Of a stretch of DNA of 64,000 nucleotides, positions 28,418 to 38,816 are shown piece by piece. The DNA comes from Vibrio zhugei (GTDB taxonomy: Bacteria > Pseudomonadota > Gammaproteobacteria > Enterobacterales > Vibrionaceae). The notes under the pieces were generated by a model. That model was not told the origin of the DNA. It worked only from the letters and a program-made list of their open reading frames with translations, and ran no database searches. The position numbers and the translations under genes are program-made. Numbering within the stretch: the first letter of the stretch is position 1; each line of letters begins with the position of its first letter. The stretch is taken from positions 806,001 through 870,000 of the forward strand of contig NZ_CP033078.1 in assembly GCF_003716875.1 (NCBI RefSeq), written 5' to 3'.

Positions 28418-28444
28418 ATAACGGAGTTAAGCGAGTTTTCTTTA
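28418..28444 (-). promoter_or_regulatory. Sigma-28 (FliA) promoter of the leftward flagellin
   Basis: On the minus strand TAAAGAAA, 11 bases, then TCCGTTAT. This matches the FliA pattern TAAAGTTT-N11-GCCGATAA in layout and most bases. Confidence 0.75.
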
Positions 28445-28753
28445 ATGAAAAAGTGATAGAAATTAATATTTAAATCGTTTTGTATTAAAAATGAGATTTT
28501 TTTAGTTATTTATATGCAAACCATTGTTTATAAAAGAGTGGTTAATTAAATATATTAATCAATATTGATATTAATGCAGGGTTAATTGTATTTTTTGATT
28601 ATTTAAATGGGTGTTTTTTTATTGACTTACTGTTTATATGCATTTTGTTTTGCATTGTGTTTTTATCTTTATGATATGCAATGTCTTATGTTTCATTTTT
28701 TTAAAGTTAAGTGATGAAGGTGGGCGTGTGCGGAGTAACGATGACGATTGTGC
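28445..28753. other. AT-rich intergenic region upstream of two divergent flagellins
   Basis: About 300 bp of very AT-rich DNA with no gene, between the sigma-28 site of the leftward flagellin and that of the rightward one. Poly-T runs at 28498-28503 and 28613-28619 are seen, with no clear hairpin. Confidence 0.5.
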
Positions 28754-28780
28754 TAAAGAAATGCGATAACAATACGATAT
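28754..28780 (+). promoter_or_regulatory. Sigma-28-like promoter separated from its flagellin by IS30
   Basis: TAAAGAAA, 11 bases, then TACGATAT; a fair match to the FliA consensus. IS30 copy 2 begins 16 bp downstream (28796), so transcripts from here would run into the IS, not directly into the flagellin at 29908. Confidence 0.55.
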
Positions 28781-28795
28781 AGACAGTATGTAAAG

Positions 28796-29884
28796 CCCGA
28801 ATTCAACTGCGAAGTGCGACACTCTCCAATATCAAGAAGCTAAAGCCATCTCCTCAAATATAATGGCTGCCTGCTTGAAGCCTAAACACTTTCTCGGACG
28901 GTAATTTATCCGCGATAAAGCGAACTCTATATCGATGTCCGTCACTGTCGTTAGATCGGTTCCTTTCTTCACATATTGCCTTAAAAGACCGTTCGCATTC
29001 TCATTAGCACCACGCTCCCAAGAACTGTACGGATGAGCAAAGTACACATCAGCCTTTAATTCTTTTGCGATGGTTTCATGACCTGCAAACTCTCGCCCGT
29101 TATCTGCCGTAATGGTATGGACATGTTTCTTATAGGGCTTCAGTAGCTCTATTGTCGCTTTGGTGACATCATCCGCTGACTTAGATGGCACTTTCTTTAC
29201 CACGTAAAATCGAGTCTTACGCTCTAAAATAGTCACCATTGCACCTGTACCATGCTTACCTAGCACAGTGTCGATTTCCCAGTCACCAAACCGCTCCTTA
29301 CTGTCAACGATGCTTGGTCTATCATCAATCGAAACGGCATTTTTTATCGCTGGAGCTTTCTCTTGTTTACCTCGGCGATACCGCTTATGACCTTGTCTCA
29401 AGTGACGATATAACTTACCGCCCAAGCGTTTATCTTGAGCAACAAAGCGATAGATCCACTCATGACTGACAGATGCACCAATTTTCGTTAATACATTAGA
29501 AATCTGCTCTGGACTCCAATCTGTTTCTAAAAGAAGGCGGATAAAATCGACACGTTCCTTTGGTATTCGGTATTTACGTGCTGTTTTGCGCTTTTTGGTA
29601 GACGACATCTGGGCTTCGTTAGGGCAATAATGCTCTCCCTTCCGACCGCGTTTAAGCTCACGGTATACCGTCGAGCGGTGGCACTGAACTGTTTTAGCTA
29701 TTTCAGGAACCGAAATTCCCCGTTCCAAAAGAGCAGAAATCTGGTATCTTCTGCCTTCGGTCAACTGCTGATAATTCATGGTAGTACTGCTTGTTTCTTT
29801 GGCGAGAAGAGCGTACCACTTTCAGCAGTTGGCTTCCTCTTCTACATATTTCCATGAATGTCGCACTTATTATCTGAAATCGGG
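28796..29884 (-). mobile_element. IS30-family insertion sequence, copy 2
   Basis: 1089 bp with the same ends as copy 1 and a probable 2-bp duplication AG (28794-28795 and 29885-29886). It sits between a sigma-28-like promoter and the start codon of a flagellin, 23 bp before the ATG. The transposase reads leftward, away from the flagellin. Confidence 0.9.
28832..29779 (-). CDS. IS30-family transposase (copy 2)
   Basis: 315 residues, identical in protein sequence to copy 1: an N-terminal HTH and a DDE domain with DWEIDTVLG, TADNGREF and the SSWERGANENANG signature. The identity of the two copies points to recent transposition. Confidence 0.95.
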   Translation of the reverse strand: MNYQQLTEGRRYQISALLERGISVPEIAKTVQCHRSTVYRELKRGRKGEHYCPNEAQMSSTKKRKTARKYRIPKERVDFIRLLLETDWSPEQISNVLTKIGASVSHEWIYRFVAQDKRLGGKLYRHLRQGHKRYRRGKQEKAPAIKNAVSIDDRPSIVDSKERFGDWEIDTVLGKHGTGAMVTILERKTRFYVVKKVPSKSADDVTKATIELLKPYKKHVHTITADNGREFAGHETIAKELKADVYFAHPYSSWERGANENANGLLRQYVKKGTDLTTVTDIDIEFALSRINYRPRKCLGFKQAAIIFEEMALAS

Positions 29885-29907
29885 AGTGGATAAGGTGGCG
29901 TTGCTAA

Positions 29908-31044
29908 ATGGCTATAACAGTAAATACCAATGTGTCAGCGCTGGTTGCGCAGCGCCATCTTAGCTCTGCTACGAATTTGCTCAATCAATCATTAGAGCGG
30001 TTGTCGTCGGGCAGTCGTATTAATCACGCAAAAGATGCTGCTGCTGGGTTACAAATATCCAATCGTTTAGAAACACAGATGAATGGGATGGATGTGGCTG
30101 TGCGTAATGCCAATGATGGAATTTCTATCATGCAAACCGCTGAAGGGGCGATGAGTGAGTCGACCAATATTTTGCAGCGTATGCGCGATTTGTCGTTGCA
30201 GGCTGCCAATGGTGCGAATAGTCAAGATGACCGCGATGCCTTACAAGAAGAAATGCGTGCCCTAAATGATGAAATGAATCGCATTGCGGAAACCACCACG
30301 TTTGGTGGAAGAAAACTGCTCAATGGTCGATTTGGTCAGGCGGCTTTTCAGATTGGAGCCAGCAGTGGGGAGGCGGTGCAACTGAGTCTGGCGAATTTGC
30401 GAACGGATTCGATAGATATGGGCGGATTTGAGTACCGTTCGCAATATCGAGCGGATCAAAACTGGAGCGTTGGCTCTCAAAGCAATCAGCTCAATATTGA
30501 ATATACCGATGCAGACGGCAAGGCGACAACGATTGGTATCACTGCAAAAGTTGGCGATGATATTGAAGAGCTTGCCTCTTATATCAATGGACAAACGAAT
30601 GAGGTTTCCGCTTCCGTCAATGAAAAGGGGCAGTTACAGATTTTTATGGCAGGGAAGAGGACATCAGGCACGGTATCTTTCAGTGGTTCATTGGCTGAGC
30701 AGCTGCAAATGAACACGGTAGGCTATCAAGCCGTTGATGGATTGGATATTTCTTCTGTCGGAGGGGCTCAGATGGCGGTGTCTGTTGTTGATACGGCATT
30801 AGAGTTTGTGGATAGTCATCGTGCTCACTTGGGCGCATTGCAGAACCGATTTGGTCATGCAATTAATAACTTAGAAAATATTCATGAGAATCTAGCGGTA
30901 TCAAATAGTCGGATCCGAGATACGGATTATGCCAAAGAAACCACCCGTCTCATTAAACAACAAATATTACAGCAAGTGGGGACCAGTGTGCTTGCTCAGG
31001 CGAAACGTCAACCCAATCTTATCCTTTCTTTGCTGTCGAATTAA
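29908..31044 (+). CDS. Flagellin (first rightward copy)
   Basis: 378 residues, start [18 protein letters not shown], with an AAGGTGG ribosome binding site. The conserved D0/D1 ends ([52 protein letters not shown]) are intact. One residue change in the N-terminal block gives AKDAAAGLQ where the others have AKDDAAGLQ. The frame is whole, but IS30 separates it from the likely promoter, so expression now depends on readthrough or a promoter at the IS end. Confidence 0.93.
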   Translation: MAITVNTNVSALVAQRHLSSATNLLNQSLERLSSGSRINHAKDAAAGLQISNRLETQMNGMDVAVRNANDGISIMQTAEGAMSESTNILQRMRDLSLQAANGANSQDDRDALQEEMRALNDEMNRIAETTTFGGRKLLNGRFGQAAFQIGASSGEAVQLSLANLRTDSIDMGGFEYRSQYRADQNWSVGSQSNQLNIEYTDADGKATTIGITAKVGDDIEELASYINGQTNEVSASVNEKGQLQIFMAGKRTSGTVSFSGSLAEQLQMNTVGYQAVDGLDISSVGGAQMAVSVVDTALEFVDSHRAHLGALQNRFGHAINNLENIHENLAVSNSRIRDTDYAKETTRLIKQQILQQVGTSVLAQAKRQPNLILSLLSN

Positions 31045-31175
31045 CGGCAAACCTGTCTATATCGACAATCGATGAGACCGCTTTAATTAAATAGCGCACT
31101 GAACCTCGAATTTTGTAATAACACGCACGTTTACTCTTAATCTTAAACATTTTTCTATAAATCACAGAAAAAAAT

Positions 31176-31202
31176 TAAAGGTTTAAAATTTCATGCCGTT
31201 AT
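31176..31202 (+). promoter_or_regulatory. Sigma-28 promoter of the second rightward flagellin
   Basis: TAAAGGTT, exactly 11 bases, then GCCGTTAT: a close match to the FliA consensus, 83 bp before the ATG at 31285. Confidence 0.82.
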
Positions 31203-31284
31203 AAACAGTAACTTTGAGAGAACTACTTGGTTTTCCGAGACGTCGGAAACCTGCACTACCGGAAAATCAATTGGAGATACCACC

Positions 31285-32418
31285 ATGGCAGTAAATGTAA
31301 ATACTAATGTGTCAGCAATGACTGCACAACGTTACTTAAACCAAGCAAACAGCTCACAACAAACTTCTATGGAGCGTTTGTCTTCAGGTTCTAGAATCAA
31401 CAGCGCTAAAGATGATGCGGCTGGTCTTCAAATCTCTAACCGTTTGACATCGCAAAGCCGTGGCTTAGATGTTGCGGTTCGTAACGCTAACGATGGCATT
31501 TCTATTGCTCAAACCGCTGAAGGGGCAATGAACGAGACCACTAACATTCTACAACGTATGCGTGATCTGTCTTTGCAATCAGCGAACGGTTCGAACTCAA
31601 AAGACGACCGAGTGGCTATTCAAGAAGAAGTGACTGCTCTGAATGATGAACTAAACCGAGTGGCAGAAACCACATCATTTGGTGGTAACAAACTGTTGAA
31701 CGGTACGTACGGAACCAAATCTTTCCAAATTGGTTCTGGCAGTGGTGAAGCGGTTATGCTGAACCTAAAAGATATGCGTAGCGATAATAGCGCAATGGGT
31801 GGCACGTCTTTCCAAGCGGCTAACCCTAAAGATAAAAACTGGCAAGTACAGAGCACAGCAAACGACTTGGCGATTAATTACACCGATAAAAAAGGTGAAG
31901 CTCAAACCATCAATATCAATGCGAAATCTGGTGATGATATTGAAGAGTTAGCGACTTACATCAATGGTCAAACTGATGCAGTTCAAGCCTCTGTTGATGA
32001 TGAAGGTAAGTTACAAATTTTTGCTGGTGAAAACAAAGTTAACGGTGATGTGACATTTGCTGGTGGACTAGCCGATGAGTTGGGCTTCCAACCCGGTAAA
32101 AAAGTGACTGTCGACGACATCGATGTGACTTCTGTTGGTGGTTCACAAGAAGCAGTGGGTATCATTGACTCGGCGTTGAAATATGTCGATTCACAACGTG
32201 CTGACTTGGGTGCTTTCCAAAACCGCTTTGGTCACGCGATTAATAACTTGGATAACATTAACGAAAATGTGAATGCATCTCGTAGCCGCATCGAAGATAC
32301 TGACTTTGCGAAAGAGACAACAGCATTGACAAAAGCGCAAATTTTGTCCAAAGCTTCAAGCTCTATCTTGGCTCAAGCCAAACAGGCGCCACAAGCGGCA
32401 CTCAGCTTGCTTGGTTAA
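31285..32418 (+). CDS. Flagellin (second rightward copy)
   Basis: 377 residues, [18 protein letters not shown], with a GGAGA ribosome binding site. Full N- and C-terminal flagellin domains ([47 protein letters not shown]). It has its own sigma-28 promoter and a strong UUCG-loop terminator, so it is monocistronic. Exported by the flagellar secretion system and polymerised into the sheathed polar filament in vibrios. Confidence 0.95.
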
Positions 32419-32440
32419 TAAGCCTCATGATGTTCTACAA

Positions 32441-32466
32441 AATCCAGCTTCGGCTGGATTTTTTTT
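32441..32466 (+). terminator. Rho-independent terminator after the second rightward flagellin
   Basis: A perfect 8-bp stem AATCCAGC/GCTGGATT with a TTCG tetraloop, followed by T6-T8. A textbook intrinsic terminator. Confidence 0.93.
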
Positions 32467-32528
32467 GCATAATATTTTGATCGTATTCACGTTTTGAATG
32501 AGTTTTAAGAGACTTCATATAATTTATT

Positions 32529-32555
32529 TAAAGTTTTTTATGGATAGGCCGTTAT
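32529..32555 (+). promoter_or_regulatory. Sigma-28 promoter of the third rightward flagellin
   Basis: TAAAGTTT (perfect -35 box), 11 bases, then GCCGTTAT. The best FliA-type site in the window, 83 bp before the ATG at 32638. Confidence 0.86.
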
Positions 32556-32637
32556 AAGTGACGAGAGAAATGAGATGTGCCGGAGAGAGGTGAGAGACTC
32601 AAAGGCGCATCAACTGTCCGATACAGGAGATCACAAT

Positions 32638-33771
32638 ATGGCTATAAACGTTAATTCAAACGTGGCTGCAATGACTGCTCAGCGTTATTTAAACAATTCC
32701 GCTGACAGTGCTCAGAAGTCGATGGAGCGGTTGTCATCAGGGTATCGCATTAACAGTGCGAAAGACGATGCGGCCGGTTTGCAAATTTCAAACCGCTTAA
32801 CTTCACAAAGTCGTGGTTTGGATATGGCTGTTCGCAACGCAAATGATGGCATTTCTATCGCTCAAACCGCCGAAGGTGCAATGAGTGAAAGTACCAACAT
32901 TTTGCAACGTATGCGAGACCTCGCATTACAATCATCCAATGGTTCTAACTCCAGTGCGGAACGCGGTGCGATCCAAGAAGAAGTCTCAGCCTTAAATGAC
33001 GAATTTAATCGTATCGCTGAAACCACTTCATTTGGTGGCAATCGCTTACTGAATGGGAAATTTGGTAGCCAATCTTTTCAGATCGGTGCCGATTCTGGCG
33101 AAGCGGTAAAGCTCAGTATTGGGGATCTACGTTCTGATAGCAAAGAAATGGGCGGTGTCGCTTATCGTGCGCAAACCGGGGTTGCGGATGATTGGACGGT
33201 CGCTGGCGATACGCGAGATATTTCTTTTAGCTACACTACCAAAGGCGGTGAAGCGAAAGAGGTGAATATTCAAGCGAAAGCCGGTGATGATATTCAAGAG
33301 CTTGCCACATTTATTAACGGTCAAACCGACGATCTTAATGCGTCAGTCGATGAAGACGGCAAGATGCAGTTGTTCGCTTCTGCGCAGAAAGTTCAAGGAG
33401 ATGTCACGGTTGGTGGTAATTTAGGAACTCAACTTGGGTTTGGCGCAGGTCAAGCGCGTACCATTAACGATGTCGATGTTTCAACCGTCGGCGGTTCTCA
33501 AGAAGCGGTAGCGGTGATTGATAGTGCTTTAAAAGCGGTCGACAGTCATCGTGCTTCATTAGGTGCTTTCCAAAACCGTTTTGGTCATGCGATCAGCAAC
33601 CTAGAGAACATTAACGAAAACGTTAATGCGTCACGTAGCCGTATTAAAGATACCGATTATGCTAAAGAAACCACTGCGTTGACTAAGGCACAAATCTTGC
33701 AAAAAGCTAGTACCTCGGTGTTAGCACAAGCGAAGCAGTCACCATCTGCAGCTCTTAGTTTACTAGGCTAA
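32638..33771 (+). CDS. Flagellin (third rightward copy)
   Basis: 377 residues from the ATG at 32638 (AGGAGA site); the frame upstream to 32575 overlaps the promoter leader and is rejected. It has complete flagellin domains and is close to the preceding copy at both ends, with a diverged centre ([14 protein letters not shown]). flaG follows 65 bp downstream with no terminator between, so flaG may be partly read from this promoter. Confidence 0.95.
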   Translation: MAINVNSNVAAMTAQRYLNNSADSAQKSMERLSSGYRINSAKDDAAGLQISNRLTSQSRGLDMAVRNANDGISIAQTAEGAMSESTNILQRMRDLALQSSNGSNSSAERGAIQEEVSALNDEFNRIAETTSFGGNRLLNGKFGSQSFQIGADSGEAVKLSIGDLRSDSKEMGGVAYRAQTGVADDWTVAGDTRDISFSYTTKGGEAKEVNIQAKAGDDIQELATFINGQTDDLNASVDEDGKMQLFASAQKVQGDVTVGGNLGTQLGFGAGQARTINDVDVSTVGGSQEAVAVIDSALKAVDSHRASLGAFQNRFGHAISNLENINENVNASRSRIKDTDYAKETTALTKAQILQKASTSVLAQAKQSPSAALSLLG

Positions 33772-33836
33772 ACTAGTAAACGAGCTTCGTAGGTGACGGT
33801 TTTGAGTGTTACCTATAAGGTGGAAGGGAGAATGTT

Positions 33837-34301
33837 ATGGAAGTATCATCCAATGCATCGAACATCCAGCCTTACGGCTCAAATAATGGCATTAAACTTG
33901 CTTCAGATAATGATAGCGTAAAGCGTGTTTCTACACTGAAGGGGGAGAGTTCGTCGGCCGGAAGTTCAGGTATTCATTTAACTGAACAACTTTCTGACCA
34001 AATGAGAGAAAGGCAACAGCGTACTGCGCAAGCCATCTCTGAGATGTCCAATACACAGGCACGGATCACAGATGAACAGCGCGCTGTTATGGCAGAGCAA
34101 ATCAATGATTTTGTGAAGTCGATGAATAAAGATCTTTCTTTCAAAATGGATAAGGAATCTGGGCGAGAAGTCGTGACGATTTATGAAGCCTCTACGGGCG
34201 ACATTATTCGTCAGATACCGGAAGAAGAAATGCTAGTTGTGTTACGCCGCTTAGCCAAAGAGCAAGACCATAAGTCAGGTCTGGTGAATGCTAAAGTTTG
34301 A
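33837..34301 (+). CDS. flaG: Flagellar protein FlaG
   Basis: 154 residues. A variable Ser/Asn-rich N-terminal half is followed by the conserved FlaG segment INDFVKSMNKDLSFKMDKESGREVVTIYEASTGDIIRQIPEEEML. FlaG influences filament length in polar flagellates. It lies between a flagellin and fliD, the standard vibrio position, with fliD starting 19 bp downstream. Confidence 0.94.
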   Translation: MEVSSNASNIQPYGSNNGIKLASDNDSVKRVSTLKGESSSAGSSGIHLTEQLSDQMRERQQRTAQAISEMSNTQARITDEQRAVMAEQINDFVKSMNKDLSFKMDKESGREVVTIYEASTGDIIRQIPEEEMLVVLRRLAKEQDHKSGLVNAKV

Positions 34302-34320
34302 TAGTTTTTGAGGTGATTCA

Positions 34321-36252
34321 ATGAGTGTCGGCCCGCTGGGTATGAATGGTGGCATGGACATTAATTCCATGGTCCAAAAAATTGTCAGTTCTGAACGTGT
34401 GCCGAAACAAAAGCGCATCGATAACGAACGTGCCGATGTAAATGCCAGCATTAGTGCTTATGGCCGCCTCAAAGAATCATTGGATTCGATGAAAAATCTG
34501 ATGTCAGATTTCCGTTTCAACAAAGTTTTTGCTGCTCGGAAAGTTGACGTGACTGATGATTCAGCTGTAATCGCAAAAGCATCAACGAATGCCATTGCAG
34601 GCAAGTATTCCGTCGATGTATTGCAACTTGCCCAAAGCCATAAGTTGGCATCAACACCGTTTGATGATCGACAAAAATTTGGTCCGGGCAAGTTGCATAT
34701 TTCAATGGGGAGTCGTTCTTTTGATGTGAACGTTTCTTCCTATTCCAAATTAAATGATGTAGTGCGTGGGATTAATGGGGCGAAGTCCAATCCAGGCGTT
34801 CGCGCGGCTGTCATTAAAGACAGCAATGGCCCCCGTATTGTCATCGCTGCAAACCAAACTGGGAAAGACTCGGCGCTACGTATTAGTGTGGATGCAAAAC
34901 CCGGTGATGCGCTGAATCAGTTGGCGTTTAAAACCTTAGAAGATCGTGTCAAAGACTTAGAATCTGCTCGTGCCGAGGCTCAAGAAATTTTGCAGCCATT
35001 GACGCCGAAACAACAAGAAATTGCCAGTAAAGTGGCGCAAAAAATTGAAAATGCGGCTCGCAAAGTGGATCAAGAGACGGCGAATGCCAGTGAAAGCGCG
35101 CCGAATTCTGCTTTAAATAGTTCAGGCAAAACACCTTACGTCAAACCACAAGATCGCATTCCTGGCTGGACTGAAACCGCATCTGGCACGTTACTGGACT
35201 CTTACGAGGAGCCGCAACCAGAGTTAGATGGTCAAGCACAAGCGAAGTCTTCACAGGTACCAGGCTGGTCGAACACCGCTTCTGGCACTTTGTATGATTC
35301 GTATGTGACTCCTGAAGAAGCGGAAAAGAAACTGACCGCGCTGCGCAAAGAGGAAGAACGCAGTATTGCTCAAGCTGTCAAGAGCGGCAATATGACACCG
35401 GATGAGGCAAAGGCGGCGGTTCGTGCCACTCTGTCACCTGAAGAGCAGCAGCAGGCAGATAAAATCGAGCAAGCGCAAAAGAACCTGCAAGCAGCGCAAG
35501 CCGAATTCAATAATTACAATGGATTGACTCAGGTACAATCGGCACAAGATTCAAAAGTGATTTTAGATGGTGTGGCAGAGCTGAGTAGCCACAACAACGT
35601 GATAGAAGATGCGATTGAAGGTGTGGATCTAACGTTAAAAGCCAAAACCGATCCGAATGCTCGTCCACCAGAAATTGATGTGGAATACGACAGAGAGACG
35701 GTGAGTCAGTACTTAGAAAAGTTCGTGAATGCCTATAATCAATTTCATCAAGTCAATAAAGAGCTTGGTAGTGTCGATCCTCAAACGGGCAGAGCAGGGC
35801 CACTGGCAGGGGAAAGCATCACTCGCAGTGCCGAATCTCGGCTAAAATCGGTTTTCTCAACGCCGATTGAGGGAGCACCTAAAGAAATGAATTCGCTGTC
35901 TTCGTTAGGCATTACGACGACGCGTCAAGGTGGATTAGAACTCAACCGTGAGGTTTTGAACCGCCAGTTGGTGAATAATTTCGATAAATTGAAAGGTTTT
36001 TTTGGCGGAAGAAATGGGTTTGCTGACCGGATTCAAGATGCCATACAAAGTGTGACCGGTGTGACCGGAGCCATTCGTACGCGTGAGAAAAGTTTAACGG
36101 AAGAAAACCGTCGGCTACAAGATGATCAAGCGACACTCGATCGACGCATGGACCAGCTCAAAACTCGTACGCATGCCAAATTTGAAGCCATGCAAGATGC
36201 GACCAGTAAAATGCAATCGCAGCTAACTGGCATGATGAATGCATTAGGATAA
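34321..36252 (+). CDS. fliD: Flagellar filament cap protein FliD
   Basis: 643 residues, longer than the E. coli protein (468). FliD_N lies at about 10-110 and FliD_C at about 400-630 (GITTTRQGGLELNREVLNR). An inserted region at 205-340 holds a coiled coil and two copies of a 16-residue motif PGWxxTASGTLxDSY (280-295 and 313-328), 33 residues apart. The cap promotes flagellin folding at the filament tip. The gene ends two bases before flaI. Confidence 0.95.
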   Translation: MSVGPLGMNGGMDINSMVQKIVSSERVPKQKRIDNERADVNASISAYGRLKESLDSMKNLMSDFRFNKVFAARKVDVTDDSAVIAKASTNAIAGKYSVDVLQLAQSHKLASTPFDDRQKFGPGKLHISMGSRSFDVNVSSYSKLNDVVRGINGAKSNPGVRAAVIKDSNGPRIVIAANQTGKDSALRISVDAKPGDALNQLAFKTLEDRVKDLESARAEAQEILQPLTPKQQEIASKVAQKIENAARKVDQETANASESAPNSALNSSGKTPYVKPQDRIPGWTETASGTLLDSYEEPQPELDGQAQAKSSQVPGWSNTASGTLYDSYVTPEEAEKKLTALRKEEERSIAQAVKSGNMTPDEAKAAVRATLSPEEQQQADKIEQAQKNLQAAQAEFNNYNGLTQVQSAQDSKVILDGVAELSSHNNVIEDAIEGVDLTLKAKTDPNARPPEIDVEYDRETVSQYLEKFVNAYNQFHQVNKELGSVDPQTGRAGPLAGESITRSAESRLKSVFSTPIEGAPKEMNSLSSLGITTTRQGGLELNREVLNRQLVNNFDKLKGFFGGRNGFADRIQDAIQSVTGVTGAIRTREKSLTEENRRLQDDQATLDRRMDQLKTRTHAKFEAMQDATSKMQSQLTGMMNALG

Positions 36253-36253
36253 G

Positions 36254-36562
36254 TTGATGGACAGTCGCATACAAGAGCTTTGTGATCTAGATCACTTATT
36301 AGAGCAAAGCTTAAAGCAGGATGAAATTAACGCTTTAGAAGTTTTGCAACTCGTCGATACAAGAGAACGGTTATTACAGGATTTATTACCTTATGTGACC
36401 GAGCACATTGAGCTGGCCCAATCTTCACAGTGGCAGCAAGCAGTGATTAATACACGACATCTTGTTGAACAAATGCAATCAGAGACGTCAGCGATAGGCA
36501 AGCAGTTGAAAAAATATCGTCACGGCAGTCAATCCGTTCAGCAATACAAAAAGTTTTTATAA
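36254..36562 (+). CDS. flaI: Flagellar chaperone FliT-like (FlaI)
   Basis: A 102-residue all-helical protein (start MMDSRIQELCDLDHLLEQSL). In vibrios the gene between fliD and fliS is called flaI and resembles FliT, the FliD export chaperone. Sequence similarity is weak; assignment rests mainly on position and helical content. The ATG is 1 base after the fliD stop. Confidence 0.8.
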   Translation: MMDSRIQELCDLDHLLEQSLKQDEINALEVLQLVDTRERLLQDLLPYVTEHIELAQSSQWQQAVINTRHLVEQMQSETSAIGKQLKKYRHGSQSVQQYKKFL

Positions 36563-36573
36563 AGAGGAAGACT

Positions 36574-36984
36574 ATGCGTGGTTCTTTACAGGCGTACAAA
36601 AAAGTATCAGTGGATAGCCAGCTCAGCGCGGCCTCACCGCACAAAGTCGTGCAAATGTTAATGGCTGGAGCAATTGAGCGTCTTATCCAAGGCAAAGCGG
36701 CGATGCAGCAGCATAATATCGCGGTGAAAGGCGAACGTTTGGGTAAAGCGCTGGATATCATCATCAGTTTACGTGGCTGCTTGTCGATGGATGATGGTGG
36801 CGAGATTGCTCAAAACCTTGATCAATTATATGAGTTTTTGATCACGCAAATCACCACCTCAAATCAGCTCAATCAACCAGAGTTATTGGATGACGCGATT
36901 GAAATTATCCGTGAGATCAAATCGGCTTGGGATCAAATTCCAGCGGAATATCACAATTTGACCGCGCATCAAGTGGGTGCATAA
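36574..36984 (+). CDS. fliS: Flagellin export chaperone FliS
   Basis: 136 residues. The N-terminal LQAYKKVSVDSQLSAASPHKVVQMLMAGAIERL is the FliS signature, and MDDGGEIAQNLDQLYEFLITQITTSN matches the helical bundle. It binds the flagellin C-terminus to prevent premature polymerisation. It is the last gene of the flaG-fliD-flaI-fliS group and is followed by a terminator. Confidence 0.95.
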   Translation: MRGSLQAYKKVSVDSQLSAASPHKVVQMLMAGAIERLIQGKAAMQQHNIAVKGERLGKALDIIISLRGCLSMDDGGEIAQNLDQLYEFLITQITTSNQLNQPELLDDAIEIIREIKSAWDQIPAEYHNLTAHQVGA

Positions 36985-37060
36985 CTCATTTTTGACAGCT
37001 AAACCAAACGATGTCCTCTAATTGCTTGGTTGCCTTTATTTTTTTATCAAATACAATAAA

Positions 37061-37089
37061 AGCCACGTAGTAGCCACGTGGCTTTTTTT
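37061..37089 (+). terminator. Terminator between fliS and flrA
   Basis: AGCCACG/CGTGGCT stem with a 9-base loop followed by T7. It separates the fliS unit from flrA, so flrA has its own promoter in 37090-37212. Confidence 0.85.
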
Positions 37090-37212
37090 GTTGCTGTTTT
37101 TATATTTTTGACTATCGTTTACTTCAAGACTGACAAAAATTTGTCATATCTTGACGATATGGACTCATCTAACGATAAGCAACTTCCCGGATTTAAGGCA
37201 TTATTCTCACCT

Positions 37213-38679
37213 ATGCAAGGTTTAGCGAAACTCATTGTGATTGAAGACGACGAAAATGTGCGTTTGAATCTCAATACAATTTTAGAATTTGTCGGAGAAC
37301 AGTGTGTAGCGATTTCCTCATCACAAGTGGATCAAGTTGATTGGTCGTTAACTTGGGGAGGCTGCATCCTTGGCTCACTGCATGAGCAGTCACAACGCCC
37401 ACGTATCGTGGAAATCGTACGTAATGCTTATCATGTGCCATTATTAGTGGCTAATACACAGCCTTATTCTCTTGAAGAATGTCCTAATTTTATTGGCGAA
37501 TTGACGTTCCCACTTAACTACCCTCAGTTAAGTGATGCGTTACGTCATTGTAAAGTCTTCTTAGGCCGACGTGGTATTCAAGCGAACTCTGCGTTGAGGA
37601 ATACCATGTTATTTCGCAGCTTGGTCGGACAAAGCAATAGTATCCAGCATGTTCGTCACATGATTGAGCAAGTCGCGCAGACCGAAGCGAATGTATTAAT
37701 CCTCGGTGAATCCGGAACGGGCAAGGAAGTTGTGGCACGTAATATTCACTATCACTCGGTGCGCAAAGATGGCCCTTTTGTTCCTATTAACTGTGGAGCG
37801 ATACCAGGAGATCTGCTAGAAAGTGAATTATTCGGTCATGAAAAGGGCGCGTTTACCGGAGCGATAACCGCTCGTAAGGGCCGCTTTGAGCTTGCAGAGG
37901 GTGGCACATTATTCTTGGATGAGATTGGCGATATGCCAATGAGCATGCAAGTTAAGTTACTTAGAGTGTTGCAAGAGCGCTGTTTTGAGCGTGTGGGTGG
38001 CAATACCACCATTAAAGCGAATGTACGTATTATCGCGGCGACTCACCGTAATCTTGATAAGATGATTTTTGATGAATCCTTCCGAGAAGATTTGTACTAT
38101 CGCCTGAACGTATTTCCAATCGAGATGCCAGCATTACGCGAAAGAAAAGAAGACATCGTATTATTGCTGCATGAGCTGCTTTCGCGTCTAGAATCGGAAG
38201 GTGCTCAGCCGATTTGTTTTACGCCGCGAGCGATCAATTCCTTGGTTGAACATGAGTGGCCAGGCAATGTGAGGGAACTGGCTAATTTGGTCGAGCGAAT
38301 GGTCATTCTTTATCCGAATAGCTTGGTGGATGTTAATCATTTACCGACCAAGTATCGCTACAGTGATATCCCAGAATTTCAGCCAGAGCCGGATCAAATG
38401 AGTACGGTTGAAGAAGATGAGCGAGATGTCTTAGCGAATATCTTTGCGGAAGATTTCAGTTTCGAAGAGTCGCAAGAGTTGATTGCTGAAACGGAACGAT
38501 CCCAAGCTCTGCCTCCAGAGGGAGTTAACCTCAAGCAAATGATTTCAGATTTCGAAATCAATATGATCAATCAAGCATTAGAAGCCCAGGATGGTGTGGT
38601 TGCTCGCGCTGCCGATATGCTTGGGATGCGCCGTACCACGCTGGTTGAAAAGATGCGTAAGTATAATATGCAGCGCTAG
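37213..38679 (+). CDS. flrA: Flagellar master regulator FlrA
   Basis: 488 residues from the ATG at 37213, the same length as V. cholerae FlrA; the longer frame from 37078 begins in the terminator. It has an N-terminal FleQ/receiver-like domain ([14 protein letters not shown]), a sigma-54 AAA+ domain with [15 protein letters not shown] (Walker A), GAFTGA and DEIGDMP, and a C-terminal Fis-type HTH ([19 protein letters not shown]). It activates class II flagellar promoters with RpoN, including the one before flrB. In pathogenic vibrios c-di-GMP inhibits the protein. Confidence 0.96.
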   Translation: MQGLAKLIVIEDDENVRLNLNTILEFVGEQCVAISSSQVDQVDWSLTWGGCILGSLHEQSQRPRIVEIVRNAYHVPLLVANTQPYSLEECPNFIGELTFPLNYPQLSDALRHCKVFLGRRGIQANSALRNTMLFRSLVGQSNSIQHVRHMIEQVAQTEANVLILGESGTGKEVVARNIHYHSVRKDGPFVPINCGAIPGDLLESELFGHEKGAFTGAITARKGRFELAEGGTLFLDEIGDMPMSMQVKLLRVLQERCFERVGGNTTIKANVRIIAATHRNLDKMIFDESFREDLYYRLNVFPIEMPALRERKEDIVLLLHELLSRLESEGAQPICFTPRAINSLVEHEWPGNVRELANLVERMVILYPNSLVDVNHLPTKYRYSDIPEFQPEPDQMSTVEEDERDVLANIFAEDFSFEESQELIAETERSQALPPEGVNLKQMISDFEINMINQALEAQDGVVARAADMLGMRRTTLVEKMRKYNMQR

Positions 38680-38760
38680 AAAATGTGATTGATATCACTT
38701 TTTCATTGTCGTCAATAATATGACGTCGCGTTAATGCTATGAAATATAAGACTTATTTTA

Positions 38761-38776
38761 TGGCATATATCTTGCG
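38761..38776 (+). promoter_or_regulatory. Sigma-54 promoter of flrBC
   Basis: TGGCAT-N5-TTGCG, with GG and GC spaced as in -24/-12 promoters, 41 bp before the flrB ATG. Expected target of FlrA. Confidence 0.85.
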
Positions 38777-38816
38777 TATGTCATGAGTAGTAACTTTTAT
38801 TGACGGTTTTTCGACA

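Noticed and set aside
28634..28822. 62-codon minus-strand frame at the edge of IS30 copy 2
   Set aside because: It starts in the IS end and runs through AT-rich intergenic DNA.
37078..37212. N-terminal extension of FlrA with a hydrophobic segment
   Set aside because: It begins inside the terminator after fliS, and the ATG at 37213 gives the usual 488-residue FlrA.
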